Made by a program: the position numbers and the translations under genes
Notes under the pieces: generated by a model
What the model saw: only the letters and a program-made list of their open reading frames with translations
Database searches by the model: none
What the model was told of the DNA's origin: nothing
Assembly: GCA_947481365.1 (NCBI GenBank)
Contig: CANKGI010000005.1
Coordinates: 1 to 32,771 of the forward strand
Reading direction: 5' to 3'
DNA from: Bacteroidota bacterium
GTDB taxonomy: Bacteria > Bacteroidota > Bacteroidia > UKL13-3
DNA length: 32,771 bases
Part shown: positions 15,327 to 23,465 of the stretch, piece by piece
How the letters are laid out: the number at the start of each line of letters is the position of its first letter
Position numbering within the stretch: the stretch's first letter is position 1

Positions 15327-16154
15327 ATGAAAAAAATAGTTGTAGTTATCCTAACAGTATTCATTAGTCAATTTTGTCGTGCACAATTTGGGTATTTAAA
15401 AAAAGCTGATCTGGAAAAATTTAAAGACACCCGAACAGTAGTTGTTCTTTTTAACGACAGTTCATATAATGCTTCAATAAAATCAGCAGTCGAAAAATAT
15501 TGGAATTTTACCGGAACTATTTTCGCTTACGATACTGGCTTGAAACAATACAACAAACCTGAATTTTCATTTTTGGTGTTCAGTAAAGGAAAAGGCTCAA
15601 AAATAAAAGCCAAAGTGTGTTCAAGTGAACAAGATTTTAACGGCTTGCAGGTTCTGAAAAAATTTAAAAGGCGTGCAACAAAAGATGAATTGGTTGCTCG
15701 CGCTTTTTGTAGCAATAAAATTGATACTGATAATTGGGCAGCCGAAACTATTAGAGGCGTTCAGATGCTTACAAATTATTTTAACTATGCTGTTGAAGCG
15801 AAAGGCGAACTTACTCCATCAAATTATCCATCAGATAAAAGCCAGATGCTAAACAAAAAATTACTTGTTCCCGAAAAAGTATTACTCATGAAAGGGAAAG
15901 AGGATGCTGCTGCAATATTAGACGGTGAAGTTGAAGAGGTTCCTCGCGAGGATATTGAGAAAAATATTGTTAATCAGGATCAATCGTCAATGTATTATTT
16001 CTATTCGTTTGATGAAAAAGATTGCAACAAACTTGTGCTTACATCCGAAAAAAGTGAGTTAATGTATTTCACTACCGACTCACCTGAAAATTGTTCGTGT
16101 GTAGCTAAAGATTTGAAAGCAATGAAGTCGGCAAAAGTGAAAGCAAACAAATAA
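15327..16154 (+). CDS. Exported protein of unknown function
   Basis: This 275-residue protein starts with a Sec signal peptide (MKKIVVVILTVFISQFCRA, then Q) and is otherwise soluble, so it is probably periplasmic. The mature part contains DTRTVVVLFNDSSYNASIKSA (about 34-54), a segment of small-nucleotide-binding or thioredoxin-like look but without a CxxC motif, then SFLVFSKGKGSKIKAKVC, a basic stretch KKFKRRATKDELVARAF, and a C-terminal pattern with two cysteines (ENCSCVAKDL). I recognise no named family. It lies behind the sigma factor terminator and converges on the FG-GAP gene with only three bases between the stop codons, where a 7-base inverted repeat (ATTTCTA/TAGAAAT) spans both stops. 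Confidence 0.85.
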   Translation: MKKIVVVILTVFISQFCRAQFGYLKKADLEKFKDTRTVVVLFNDSSYNASIKSAVEKYWNFTGTIFAYDTGLKQYNKPEFSFLVFSKGKGSKIKAKVCSSEQDFNGLQVLKKFKRRATKDELVARAFCSNKIDTDNWAAETIRGVQMLTNYFNYAVEAKGELTPSNYPSDKSQMLNKKLLVPEKVLLMKGKEDAAAILDGEVEEVPREDIEKNIVNQDQSSMYYFYSFDEKDCNKLVLTSEKSELMYFTTDSPENCSCVAKDLKAMKSAKVKANK

Positions 16155-16157
16155 TTT

Positions 16158-18557
16158 CTATTTAGAAATCATAAAACGTTTTGCAACAGAGAAACCCGAT
16201 TCGCCTTTAAATACAATAAAATAAAAACCAATTTGGTAGTCCGAAATATCAATCGCTTTATCTGAGTGATATTTAGTTATTTCCCCTTTGTCGGTTAGTT
16301 TTCCTATTTCATCGTACACTTCATAACGAATATTTTCATTCATATTTTCAGTAGCAATATGAATGGTTTCGTTTGCAGGATTCGGATATAAAACAATATT
16401 TGGATTTACTTTTTGCAACGAAGGACCAACAGAAATATAAGATTTCTTATTACTGCCAAAATAATTTAAACCTCCACGAATATTTCCCATGATAATATCT
16501 GGTTTCGAATCGCCATCCAAATCACCAACAAATGGTGATGTTCGTCCACCAAAATTTAATTTATACGTATTTAACGAACTATTATCCGACACAAAAGTAT
16601 AACCATCGTTTATATACAATAAAGTTGATCGAGAAAATACAGTTCCCGGTGTTGTATTTACACCTGTGTATAAATATAAATAACCAGCTTGACATCCAAC
16701 CAACATTTCATAATTCCCATCATTATCCAAATCGCAAACAATTGGTGTGGCATAGGCAGTTTGTCCTGTATCACTATATCCTTGCGCCATCAATGTTACT
16801 TTATTTACTTTTACTTTTCCTAATGTATCGATGGTTGGAACATTGCTAAACTGAGGCACTGCTGTTGTTCCTGTGTTCTGAAAATATTGTATAAACCCTA
16901 GTCGGTTTCCGATAACCAAATCCAATTTACCGTCTTTATTTAAATCAACTAATTGTGGTGCTGCATATCCCTTTACTTGTATGTTTGAGAATGTTGACGA
17001 TTGCAATAGAAATGAATAATTTGTACCCGATGTTTGGTTGGTGTAATACCTTAAATTTCCTGAGGCATCACCTATTATTAAATCTTCTTTTCCGTCACCA
17101 TTTAAATCGCCAAATGTTGGATGCAAATTAATAATTGGTGTAGGTGTACTTAACATTAAAAAATTGGTGTCTGATAAAGTAAAAACTGGCTTCAAAGGAT
17201 CTGCACTAATATTTTTATACAATACCAATCTATCATTGTTGTTTTGAGTTTGGGCATAATCTCCGTTGGTAGCAACAATTAAATCTTTGTCGCCATCATT
17301 ATCAATGTCTATTAATACAGGAGTGGTTCGTGCTCCCAAATCAATCGATTCATTATTGATCATTAAATTATTTCCCTGATAATTAAATATTGGATGTGCT
17401 GTGGTACCCGAATTAGTATATACCCAAACGTTATTCGCATTTTTTACTCCGGTAGGATTATTTGTTGATACGAGTAAATCTTTTTTGTTATCGTTATTGA
17501 TATCGGCATAATAAACTGCCGGTTGCATGATAAAATTAAAAGGAACTGTGTTTGAAGGGAACAATGTATCCTGCGAAACTATTGAATCAACATAAACCTT
17601 TGAATTCTTTTTTCGACTGTTGGTTAACGATACCAAATTCGTGAAACCAATATCGCCATAAATTAAATCTTTTACACCATCACCATTTAAATCAATCATG
17701 GTCATGGTTGTTCCTGCATGTTTTTGTTGTTTGTTATATAATGTAAAACAACCTGCATTTTTAGGTTGGTGAAGTTTAAATCTATTCGTTCCAGCAAACA
17801 CATCAAATGAAACAAACCCCCAACAATCATCACGATAAACAAAAACCACACTATCGTGACCATAATGAATACCTTGATCATTCTTAGTGAAATTCTCATA
17901 ATAAAATGGTGTTATGCTTAATGCACTACTTTGAAAACCGATGATGTCGTTGTCACCATCTCCATCAATATCTTCAATAGCTGTCATGTCGTTGGCTGTA
18001 ATACCAACTTGTGCAGGAGGATATGAACCACCGGGGCCTGCCCAAAAATATCTACCGGTATCATAAACCTGATCATAAATCAATTTAAATTTTACGCCAA
18101 GCGAGTCGGATAAATTTTTAAAAATACGCAAACCATTAACTTGTGGAATGTAACTTGTATCAACCAACTGGTATTGCTCGCGACATATATTTGTGAATAT
18201 TTCTTCTTTACCATCACTATTCTCATCAAGCATTTTCACCCAATCGGTCATTTCCGGGAAACGACTTTCATATTGTGGGTCGTAATAAAATGCATTGTCC
18301 TTCCAAACAAATGTCAACAACTTATGTCCTACCGAATACATCGAACGATCAAAGACAACAAGGTCTTTTATGCCATCGTTGTTTAAATCCACATTCGAAA
18401 ATTGTGGCATATTCATTCCTCCAACAAATGGATATTGCATTGTGTCGTTATTGCTTTTTAAAAATTTTGGGGTATTTGAGTAATAAAACTTAAACGTTTG
18501 TGAAAACGATAATTGTGATACCAATAGAAATAACAAAATGTATATAACTCGTTTCAT
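16158..18557 (-). CDS. FG-GAP/VCBS-repeat T9SS cargo protein
   Basis: The 799-residue secreted protein has a signal peptide (MKRVIYILLFLLVSQLSFS, then Q), a long propeller-like region and a C-terminal T9SS type-A sorting domain. At least eight calcium-binding FG-GAP-type loops are seen, such as DLNNDGIKDLVV, DLNGDGVKDLIYGD, DINNDNKKDLLV, DIDNDGDKDLIVA, DLNGDGKEDLIIGD, DLNKDGKLDLVIGN and DLDGDSKPDIIMG. The tail begins at about 720 with NIVLYPNPANETIHIA and ends in SVAKRFMISK. Sorting domains of this type direct the protein through T9SS to the cell surface or medium. FG-GAP propellers in integrins bind partners or polysaccharides, but here the ligand is unknown. No terminator separates it from the convergent gene. 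Confidence 0.94.
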   Translation of the reverse strand: MKRVIYILLFLLVSQLSFSQTFKFYYSNTPKFLKSNNDTMQYPFVGGMNMPQFSNVDLNNDGIKDLVVFDRSMYSVGHKLLTFVWKDNAFYYDPQYESRFPEMTDWVKMLDENSDGKEEIFTNICREQYQLVDTSYIPQVNGLRIFKNLSDSLGVKFKLIYDQVYDTGRYFWAGPGGSYPPAQVGITANDMTAIEDIDGDGDNDIIGFQSSALSITPFYYENFTKNDQGIHYGHDSVVFVYRDDCWGFVSFDVFAGTNRFKLHQPKNAGCFTLYNKQQKHAGTTMTMIDLNGDGVKDLIYGDIGFTNLVSLTNSRKKNSKVYVDSIVSQDTLFPSNTVPFNFIMQPAVYYADINNDNKKDLLVSTNNPTGVKNANNVWVYTNSGTTAHPIFNYQGNNLMINNESIDLGARTTPVLIDIDNDGDKDLIVATNGDYAQTQNNNDRLVLYKNISADPLKPVFTLSDTNFLMLSTPTPIINLHPTFGDLNGDGKEDLIIGDASGNLRYYTNQTSGTNYSFLLQSSTFSNIQVKGYAAPQLVDLNKDGKLDLVIGNRLGFIQYFQNTGTTAVPQFSNVPTIDTLGKVKVNKVTLMAQGYSDTGQTAYATPIVCDLDNDGNYEMLVGCQAGYLYLYTGVNTTPGTVFSRSTLLYINDGYTFVSDNSSLNTYKLNFGGRTSPFVGDLDGDSKPDIIMGNIRGGLNYFGSNKKSYISVGPSLQKVNPNIVLYPNPANETIHIATENMNENIRYEVYDEIGKLTDKGEITKYHSDKAIDISDYQIGFYFIVFKGESGFSVAKRFMISK

Positions 18558-18586
18558 TTGTTTATGATTTCAATCGTAAAATTACG

Positions 18587-18595
18587 CAAAATATA
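18587..18595 (-). promoter_or_regulatory. Possible promoter box (TATATTTTG) of the FG-GAP gene
   Basis: This is TA-N3-TTTG, one base longer than the standard -7 box, 29 bases before the ATG at 18557. The same N3 form (TATAATTTG) precedes the giant T9SS gene at 32136-32144. Two cases are too few to call it a separate class. Confidence 0.3.
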
Positions 18596-18638
18596 TTTCA
18601 AAGCATTAACAACTATACTTAAAATATTCTTAATTAAA

Positions 18639-19943
18639 ATGGATATCACACCTATTTATTCGTTGTATTTGGCACATCCAACCATTTCAACAGATACCCG
18701 AAATATTGAAAATGGTTGCATTTTCTTTGCTCTCAAAGGACCAAATTTTAACGCCAATAGTTTTGCTCAAGAAGCTTTAAACAAAGGAGCTGCATATGTT
18801 GTGATTGATGATTCAACATTTAAGATTAGCGAAAAATGTATTTTAGTTGATGATGTTTTAACTACACTTCAGCAACTAGCAAAACACCACCGCCAACAAT
18901 TAAAAATACCTGTTATTGCCATTGTTGGCTCCAATGGAAAAACTACAACAAAAGAATTGATCACTTCGGTTTTGAGTCAGAAATTCACGGTACTTTCAAC
19001 ACCAGGGAATTTTAATAACCACATTGGTTTGCCTTTAACTTTATTGAAATTAAATGCCAACCACAAAATGGCAGTGATTGAAATGGGTGCAAATCATATT
19101 GGAGAAAATGCTTTTTTATGCGAGATCGCATGTCCTGATTTTGGTATCGTAACCAACAACGGCAAAGACCATTTAGAAGGATTTGGAAGTATGGAAGGTG
19201 TAGCACAATCAAACAGTGAATTGTATTATTATTTGCTAAAAAATAACGGACTCTCATTTGTAAACGCTAATGATGAATGGCTAATGCGTATGGCATCTCG
19301 ATTAGAAAAAAAAGTAACCTATGCTGCCAATGACGAGAAAAAAAATGAAGAAGCTGATTACATAGGAATTGCAAAATCATTACGACCACAAATACAATTC
19401 TTAAATCGAAAATCTGAAATCTTAATTACAAGCTGCCTAAGCGGTGATTACAATTTCGACAACATTATGGCTGCAGTTTGTATAGGCAAACATTTTGGTT
19501 TAAATGAAGAAGAAATAAAAAAAGGAATTGAAATATATGAACCAAAAAACAACCGTTCGCAAGTTGTAAAAAAACAATTCAACACCGTTTACATGGATGC
19601 TTACAACTCCAATCCGAGTAGCTTAGAAGCCTCATTACGAAATTTTGCAGCCATGCCATTTGAAGGAAAAGTTGCCATTATTGGAGACATGTTTGAGTTG
19701 GGAAAATATGCCGAAGAAGAACACCAGAATATGATTGCATTGTGCAACGAACTAAAACTTGAAAATGTAATTTTTGTTGGAGAAGAATTTATGAAGCAAA
19801 ACAAAAATTCGGCCTACACATTTTTAAAAACAAATGAAGCTGCCATTGATTTTGTGAAACAATTAAATCTAATAAGCAAAAATATTTTCATGAAAGGCTC
19901 ACGAGGAATGAAGCTAGAAAGTATTGCTGAAGTAATTAGTTGA
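18639..19943 (+). CDS. murF: UDP-N-acetylmuramoyl-tripeptide--D-Ala-D-Ala ligase
   Basis: MurF adds D-Ala-D-Ala to the UDP-MurNAc tripeptide with ATP, the last cytoplasmic step of the peptidoglycan monomer. From the ATG at 18639 it has 434 residues. The substrate domain shows ISTDTRNIENGCIFFALKGP (16-35). The ATP loop GSNGKTTTKE is at 97-106, followed by NFNNHIGLPLTLL (124-136), EMGANHIGE (148-156) and DAYNSNPSSLEASL. The C-terminal domain shows GDMFELG and KGSRGMKLE. The frame is open 27 codons further up (18558), but that stretch runs through the divergent promoter region, and the family start MDITPIYSLY fits better. murB lies 15 kb away, so no mur cluster exists here. Confidence 0.95.
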   Translation: MDITPIYSLYLAHPTISTDTRNIENGCIFFALKGPNFNANSFAQEALNKGAAYVVIDDSTFKISEKCILVDDVLTTLQQLAKHHRQQLKIPVIAIVGSNGKTTTKELITSVLSQKFTVLSTPGNFNNHIGLPLTLLKLNANHKMAVIEMGANHIGENAFLCEIACPDFGIVTNNGKDHLEGFGSMEGVAQSNSELYYYLLKNNGLSFVNANDEWLMRMASRLEKKVTYAANDEKKNEEADYIGIAKSLRPQIQFLNRKSEILITSCLSGDYNFDNIMAAVCIGKHFGLNEEEIKKGIEIYEPKNNRSQVVKKQFNTVYMDAYNSNPSSLEASLRNFAAMPFEGKVAIIGDMFELGKYAEEEHQNMIALCNELKLENVIFVGEEFMKQNKNSAYTFLKTNEAAIDFVKQLNLISKNIFMKGSRGMKLESIAEVIS

Positions 19944-19954
19944 CGATATTTTTT

Positions 19955-19983
19955 TCTGCGCAAATCTGCGTTATCTGCGAGAA
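19955..19983. repeat. TCTGCG repeat element, copy 2
   Basis: Three TCTGCG hexamers at 19955, 19965 and 19974 are spaced 10 and 9 bases apart and followed by AGAAA, the same layout as at 1131-1161. It lies in the 44-base spacer between convergent murF and folB. Confidence 0.6.
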
Positions 19984-19987
19984 AAAA

Positions 19988-20356
19988 CTAGAAACTTTTA
20001 ATCAAACTCACCGATGCGCTTCCGCTTTTAAATAATCCACCCGGATTAAGTTTGGTAATTTTTATTTCGGCAGTTTGTATGCGATGGATTCGGGAGCCAA
20101 TTGTATCGAGAATATTTTTAGCAACTGTTTCTATTAATTCTTTTGGTTGGTCCATTTCAAATTTAACAATCGCAAATAGCTGTTCGTAATTAACTACTTC
20201 AATCAACCGTTTCATCGATGCATTGTCATTCATTTCCTGTTCAACACATAAATCAACAAGAAACTTCCCTCCTATCAATTTTTCTTCAGGATATAATCCA
20301 TGAAAAGAAAAAAACTCAATATCATTTATGGCAGTTTTGTACTTCATTTTACTCAT
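19988..20356 (-). CDS. folB: Dihydroneopterin aldolase
   Basis: FolB converts 7,8-dihydroneopterin to 6-hydroxymethyl-dihydropterin and glycolaldehyde in folate synthesis. From the ATG at 20356 it is 122 residues, normal for the family. Family marks are FHGLYPEEKLIGGKFLVDL near the N-terminus, VNYEQLFAIV, KELIETVAKNIL with the pterin-binding glutamate, and the late ITKLNPGG (a lysine in this motif is catalytic in the family). A GTG at 20392 and an ATG at 20347 are alternative starts. It is separated from folE by about 6 kb and lies alone between murF and the acyl-CoA dehydrogenase gene. Confidence 0.92.
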   Translation of the reverse strand: MSKMKYKTAINDIEFFSFHGLYPEEKLIGGKFLVDLCVEQEMNDNASMKRLIEVVNYEQLFAIVKFEMDQPKELIETVAKNILDTIGSRIHRIQTAEIKITKLNPGGLFKSGSASVSLIKSF

Positions 20357-20407
20357 TTTTAAATCAACACAAATAACATATTTTCGCCACACTTATTTTC
20401 AAAATAT

Positions 20408-21628
20408 ATGAGTACTGATTCAAAAGAAAATTTTACCCGTTCGAACAAGCTAGACCAATACATTCAGCCTGATTATTATGTGCTTGACGATTTATTAACC
20501 GAAGAGCATAAACTCATTCGTGCGAGTGTTCGTGAGTATGTTAAGCGTGAGCTTTCGCCAATTATCGAAGATGTTGCACAAAAAGCACAATTCCCATATC
20601 ATATTTTAAAACAGCTTGGCGATGTTGGTGCATTTGGCCCACAATTGCCTGCCGAATATGGTTGTGGCGGAATGGATTATATCACTTACGGAATCATCAT
20701 GCAAGAGCTAGAGCGTTGCGATTCGGGCATTCGTTCAACTGCTTCTGTTCAAGGTTCGTTGGTTATGTATCCAATTACAAAATTTGGTAGCGAAGAACAA
20801 AAACATAAATATTTACCACGTTTGGCTAAAGGTGAAATTATGGGTTGTTTCGGTTTAACAGAACCAAATCATGGTTCAAATCCGGGTGGAATGACAACTA
20901 ATTTTAAGGATGCCGGAGATGGAAAACATGTGATATTGAACGGTGCAAAAATGTGGATCTCGAATTCTCCATTTGCTGATATTGCTGTTGTTTGGGCAAA
21001 AAATGAGCAAGGTATTATTCACGGACTGATTGTAGAGCGAGGCATGGAAGGATTCACCACTCCTGAAACACATAACAAATGGAGCTTACGTACATCAGTT
21101 ACTGGTGAACTTGTTTTCAATGATGTGAAAGTTCCAAAAGAAAATATTTTTCCTGGAGTTACAGGTTTAAAAGGTCCGTTGACCTGTTTAAATTCTGCTC
21201 GTTTTGGAATTGCTTGGGGTGCATTAGGTGCTGCAATGGACTGCTACGACACAGCTTTGCGTTATTCGAAAGAACGTATTCAATTCGGAAAACCAATTGG
21301 CGCATTTCAATTGCAACAAAAAAAATTAGCCGAAATGATTACTGAAATTACCAAAGGACAATTATTGGTTTGGCGTTTGGGAGTGTTGATGAATGAAGGC
21401 AGAGCTACACCGGCACAAATCAGTATGGCAAAAAGAAACAATGTAGAAATTGCACAAAACTGCGCACGTAATGCTCGTCAAATGCTTGGCGGTATGGGTA
21501 TCACAGGTGAGTATCCAATTATGCGCCACATGATGAATTTAGAATCGGTGGTAACGTATGAAGGAACACACGATATTCATTTGCTGATTACCGGAATGGA
21601 TGTGACTGGTGAAAATGCATTTAATTAA
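20408..21628 (+). CDS. gcdH: Glutaryl-CoA dehydrogenase-like acyl-CoA dehydrogenase
   Basis: The 406-residue FAD enzyme matches the glutaryl-CoA dehydrogenase branch of acyl-CoA dehydrogenases, which oxidises and decarboxylates glutaryl-CoA to crotonyl-CoA in lysine and tryptophan breakdown. Branch-specific marks are R109 in CDSGIRSTASVQGSLVM, at the position of the arginine that binds the glutaryl carboxylate, the FAD segment GCFGLTEPNHGSNPGGM, NGAKMWISNSPFADIAVVWA and the catalytic E385 in VTYEGTHDIHLL. The enzyme lacks export signals. Neighbours are unrelated, so the pathway cannot be confirmed from context. Assignment rests on R109, the whole C-terminal pattern (MLGGMGITGEYPIMRHMMNLE) and length; another short or branched acyl-CoA dehydrogenase is the alternative. 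Confidence 0.92.
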   Translation: MSTDSKENFTRSNKLDQYIQPDYYVLDDLLTEEHKLIRASVREYVKRELSPIIEDVAQKAQFPYHILKQLGDVGAFGPQLPAEYGCGGMDYITYGIIMQELERCDSGIRSTASVQGSLVMYPITKFGSEEQKHKYLPRLAKGEIMGCFGLTEPNHGSNPGGMTTNFKDAGDGKHVILNGAKMWISNSPFADIAVVWAKNEQGIIHGLIVERGMEGFTTPETHNKWSLRTSVTGELVFNDVKVPKENIFPGVTGLKGPLTCLNSARFGIAWGALGAAMDCYDTALRYSKERIQFGKPIGAFQLQQKKLAEMITEITKGQLLVWRLGVLMNEGRATPAQISMAKRNNVEIAQNCARNARQMLGGMGITGEYPIMRHMMNLESVVTYEGTHDIHLLITGMDVTGENAFN

Positions 21629-21659
21629 ATTATAAATTTTTAGAATAGAATTATTTTGC

Positions 21660-21683
21660 AGAGACGTTTCATGAAACGTCTCT
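21660..21683. repeat. 24-base perfect palindrome
   Basis: The half-site AGAGACGTTTCA is followed directly by its exact reverse complement. It lies 21 bases upstream of the phosphohexomutase ATG. It has no T-run and is the type of dispersed palindrome seen in many bacterial genomes; an operator role cannot be excluded. Confidence 0.65.
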
Positions 21684-21704
21684 ACTTATGTTAAAATAAA
21701 AAAT

Positions 21705-23108
21705 ATGTATCAAATAAAATTTGGAACCGATGGTTGGCGCGGAATTATTGCCAACGAATTTACCGTTGACAATGTAAAACGTGTTGCGCAAGGAACAGCC
21801 GAGTACATCAAAAAAAATCATGCAAATAATTTATCCATTGTGCTTGGTCACGATTGCCGTTTTGCCGGAGAATTATTTGTTGAAACGGTTGCACAAATCA
21901 TGTGTGCTAATAATATCAAAGTAAAACTGGCAAAAGATTTTGTTTCAACACCGATGGTGAGTTTTGGTGCAGTAACTTATAAAGCTGCATTGGGAGTTAT
22001 TATCACTGCCAGCCACAATCCCGCATCATATAATGGATATAAATTGAAAGCGCATTATGGCGGACCATCAAATCCGGCAACCATAGATGAAGTTGAAAAA
22101 AATATTCCTGAAACGGTTGAGTTGAAATTAAAATCAGTGAGTGAATTAGTGAAAGCAGGAATGATTGAATATGTTGATCTTGAAACGTTGTATGTAAAAG
22201 AAGTGGAAAGCAAATTTGATCTCGATGCAATCAGAAATTCGAAAATGAATTTTGCGTATGATGCGATGTTTGGAGCAGGACAAAATGTGATGAAACGTTT
22301 GTTTCCCGAAATTACAAAATTGCATTGCGAATACAATCCAAGTTTTAACGGACAAGCTCCTGAGCCTATTCATAAAAATTTAGCTGAGTTTTCAAACCTT
22401 ATCAAAACCTCCGGAAATATTGATTGTGGTTTGGTTACAGATGGCGATGCAGATAGAATTGGTTTGTACAATAAAAAAGGTGAGTTTGTAGATTCACATC
22501 ACATCTTGTGTTTGCTTGTGCATTACTTGCATAAATATAAAGGTATGAGCGGAAAAGTAATCACTACTTTTTCGGCAACATCAAAACTTACTGCTCTGTG
22601 TAACGCTTACAATCTACCTATTCAAATTACAAAAATTGGCTTTAAATACATTTGCGAATTTATGGTTACCGAAAATGTTTTGGTTGGTGGCGAAGAGAGC
22701 GGAGGTATTGCCATTAAAGGATTTATACCTGAGCGTGATGGCATTTGGATTGGATTAACATTATGGGAATTCATGGCTAAAACCGGAAAAACTTTGGATG
22801 AATTAATTGAAGAAGTTTATGCCGTAGTTGGAAAATTTGCCATGGGAAGAAATGATTTACATATCACCGAAGAAATAAAATTAAGTGTGTTGGAAAATTG
22901 CAAAGAAGGAAAATATTCATCATTCGGAAATTATAAAATTGAGAAAGTGGAAGACCTTGATGGTTTTAAATTTCTGTTTCCAAATAACGAATGGGTAATG
23001 ATACGTGCAAGCGGAACAGAGCCTGTGTTGCGCATTTACAGCGAATCGTCAAGTGATGAAGGTGCTGCAAAAATATTGGAAGCAACCAAGAATGCGATAT
23101 TGAATTAA
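21705..23108 (+). CDS. Phosphoglucomutase/phosphomannomutase family enzyme
   Basis: This 467-residue alpha-D-phosphohexomutase moves a phosphate between C1 and C6 of a hexose through a phosphoserine. All four family loops are present: the phosphoserine S103 in TASHNPASYNGYK, the magnesium loop DGDADRIG, the sugar loop GGEESGG and the phosphate loop RASGTEPVLRIY near the C-terminus. The N-terminal FGTDGWRGIIANEFT is typical of the short-chain (about 460-residue) group. Substrate choice among glucose, mannose and glucosamine phosphates cannot be decided from sequence alone; it does not show the start typical of GlmM. It may supply sugar nucleotides for envelope or exopolysaccharide. The adjacent palindrome and the repeat-rich spacer behind it isolate it from other genes. 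Confidence 0.92.
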   Translation: MYQIKFGTDGWRGIIANEFTVDNVKRVAQGTAEYIKKNHANNLSIVLGHDCRFAGELFVETVAQIMCANNIKVKLAKDFVSTPMVSFGAVTYKAALGVIITASHNPASYNGYKLKAHYGGPSNPATIDEVEKNIPETVELKLKSVSELVKAGMIEYVDLETLYVKEVESKFDLDAIRNSKMNFAYDAMFGAGQNVMKRLFPEITKLHCEYNPSFNGQAPEPIHKNLAEFSNLIKTSGNIDCGLVTDGDADRIGLYNKKGEFVDSHHILCLLVHYLHKYKGMSGKVITTFSATSKLTALCNAYNLPIQITKIGFKYICEFMVTENVLVGGEESGGIAIKGFIPERDGIWIGLTLWEFMAKTGKTLDELIEEVYAVVGKFAMGRNDLHITEEIKLSVLENCKEGKYSSFGNYKIEKVEDLDGFKFLFPNNEWVMIRASGTEPVLRIYSESSSDEGAAKILEATKNAILN

Positions 23109-23194
23109 TTTCTTTTTTGTAAATTTTTAAACGCAGAGGCGCAAAGACCGCTGAGATTTTTACATAACACAAATAAGCTATTCATCACATTTGA

Positions 23195-23408
23195 ATGACA
23201 GATTCCTCAATGCTTTCTTTCAAAATATGAAAAAAAAGATTCCTCACTACGTTCGGAATGACAGTCGCTTAAAATAAAATTGGGCTCGCTTCGCGTGTTA
23301 TCAAAACCTGCGTGTGTTGCCATTCCGAACAGAGTGAGGAATCTCAATTTTTAAGTATGTGTAACCTATAATCAGATTCCTCTCTGCGCTTGGAATGACA
23401 GCCGCTTA
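23195..23408. repeat. Cluster of GATTCCTC...GGAATGACA dispersed repeats
   Basis: Four copies lie close together: a partial one near 23198-23212 (ACAGATTCCTCAATG), a full one at 23238-23270 (AGATTCCTCACTACGTTC, GGAATGACAGTCGCTT), an inverted one at 23319-23345, and a full one at 23374-23408 ending GGAATGACAGCCGCTTA. Each unit has inverted ends (ATTCC/GGAAT), so it can fold. Such units are common in Bacteroidota genomes as non-coding dispersed repeats. Confidence 0.75.
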
Positions 23409-23410
23409 TT

Positions 23411-23447
23411 AAAAAAAGCGCCACACGAAATTCGTGTGGCGCTTTTA
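23411..23447 (-). terminator. Intrinsic terminator of the giant T9SS gene
   Basis: The arms AAAAGCGCCACACGAA (23414-23429) and TTCGTGTGGCGCTTTT (23431-23446) are exact complements, with A- and T-runs outside. On the minus strand a run of seven T follows. It lies 18 bases beyond the stop. Confidence 0.92.
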
Positions 23448-23465
23448 TTTAAGTTAAAACTGTGT

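Larger units (their letters stand above)
23109..23465. other. Repeat-rich intergenic region
   Basis: This 357-base spacer between the phosphohexomutase and the giant gene's end holds no open frame. It contains a CGCAGAGGCGCAAAGAC-type repeat (23132-23148), the GATTCCTC repeat cluster (23195-23408) and the terminator of the giant gene (23411-23447). Confidence 0.7.

Noticed and set aside
16532-16849. Plus-strand open frame of 105 codons
   Set aside because: It lies antisense within the FG-GAP gene and has no domain, signal or promoter support.
18558-18638. N-terminal extension of MurF
   Set aside because: It covers the divergent promoter region; conserved sequence starts at 18639.
23195-23408. 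Repeat cluster as a CRISPR array
   Set aside because: Units differ in sequence, occur in both orientations and have irregular spacing; no cas gene is present.
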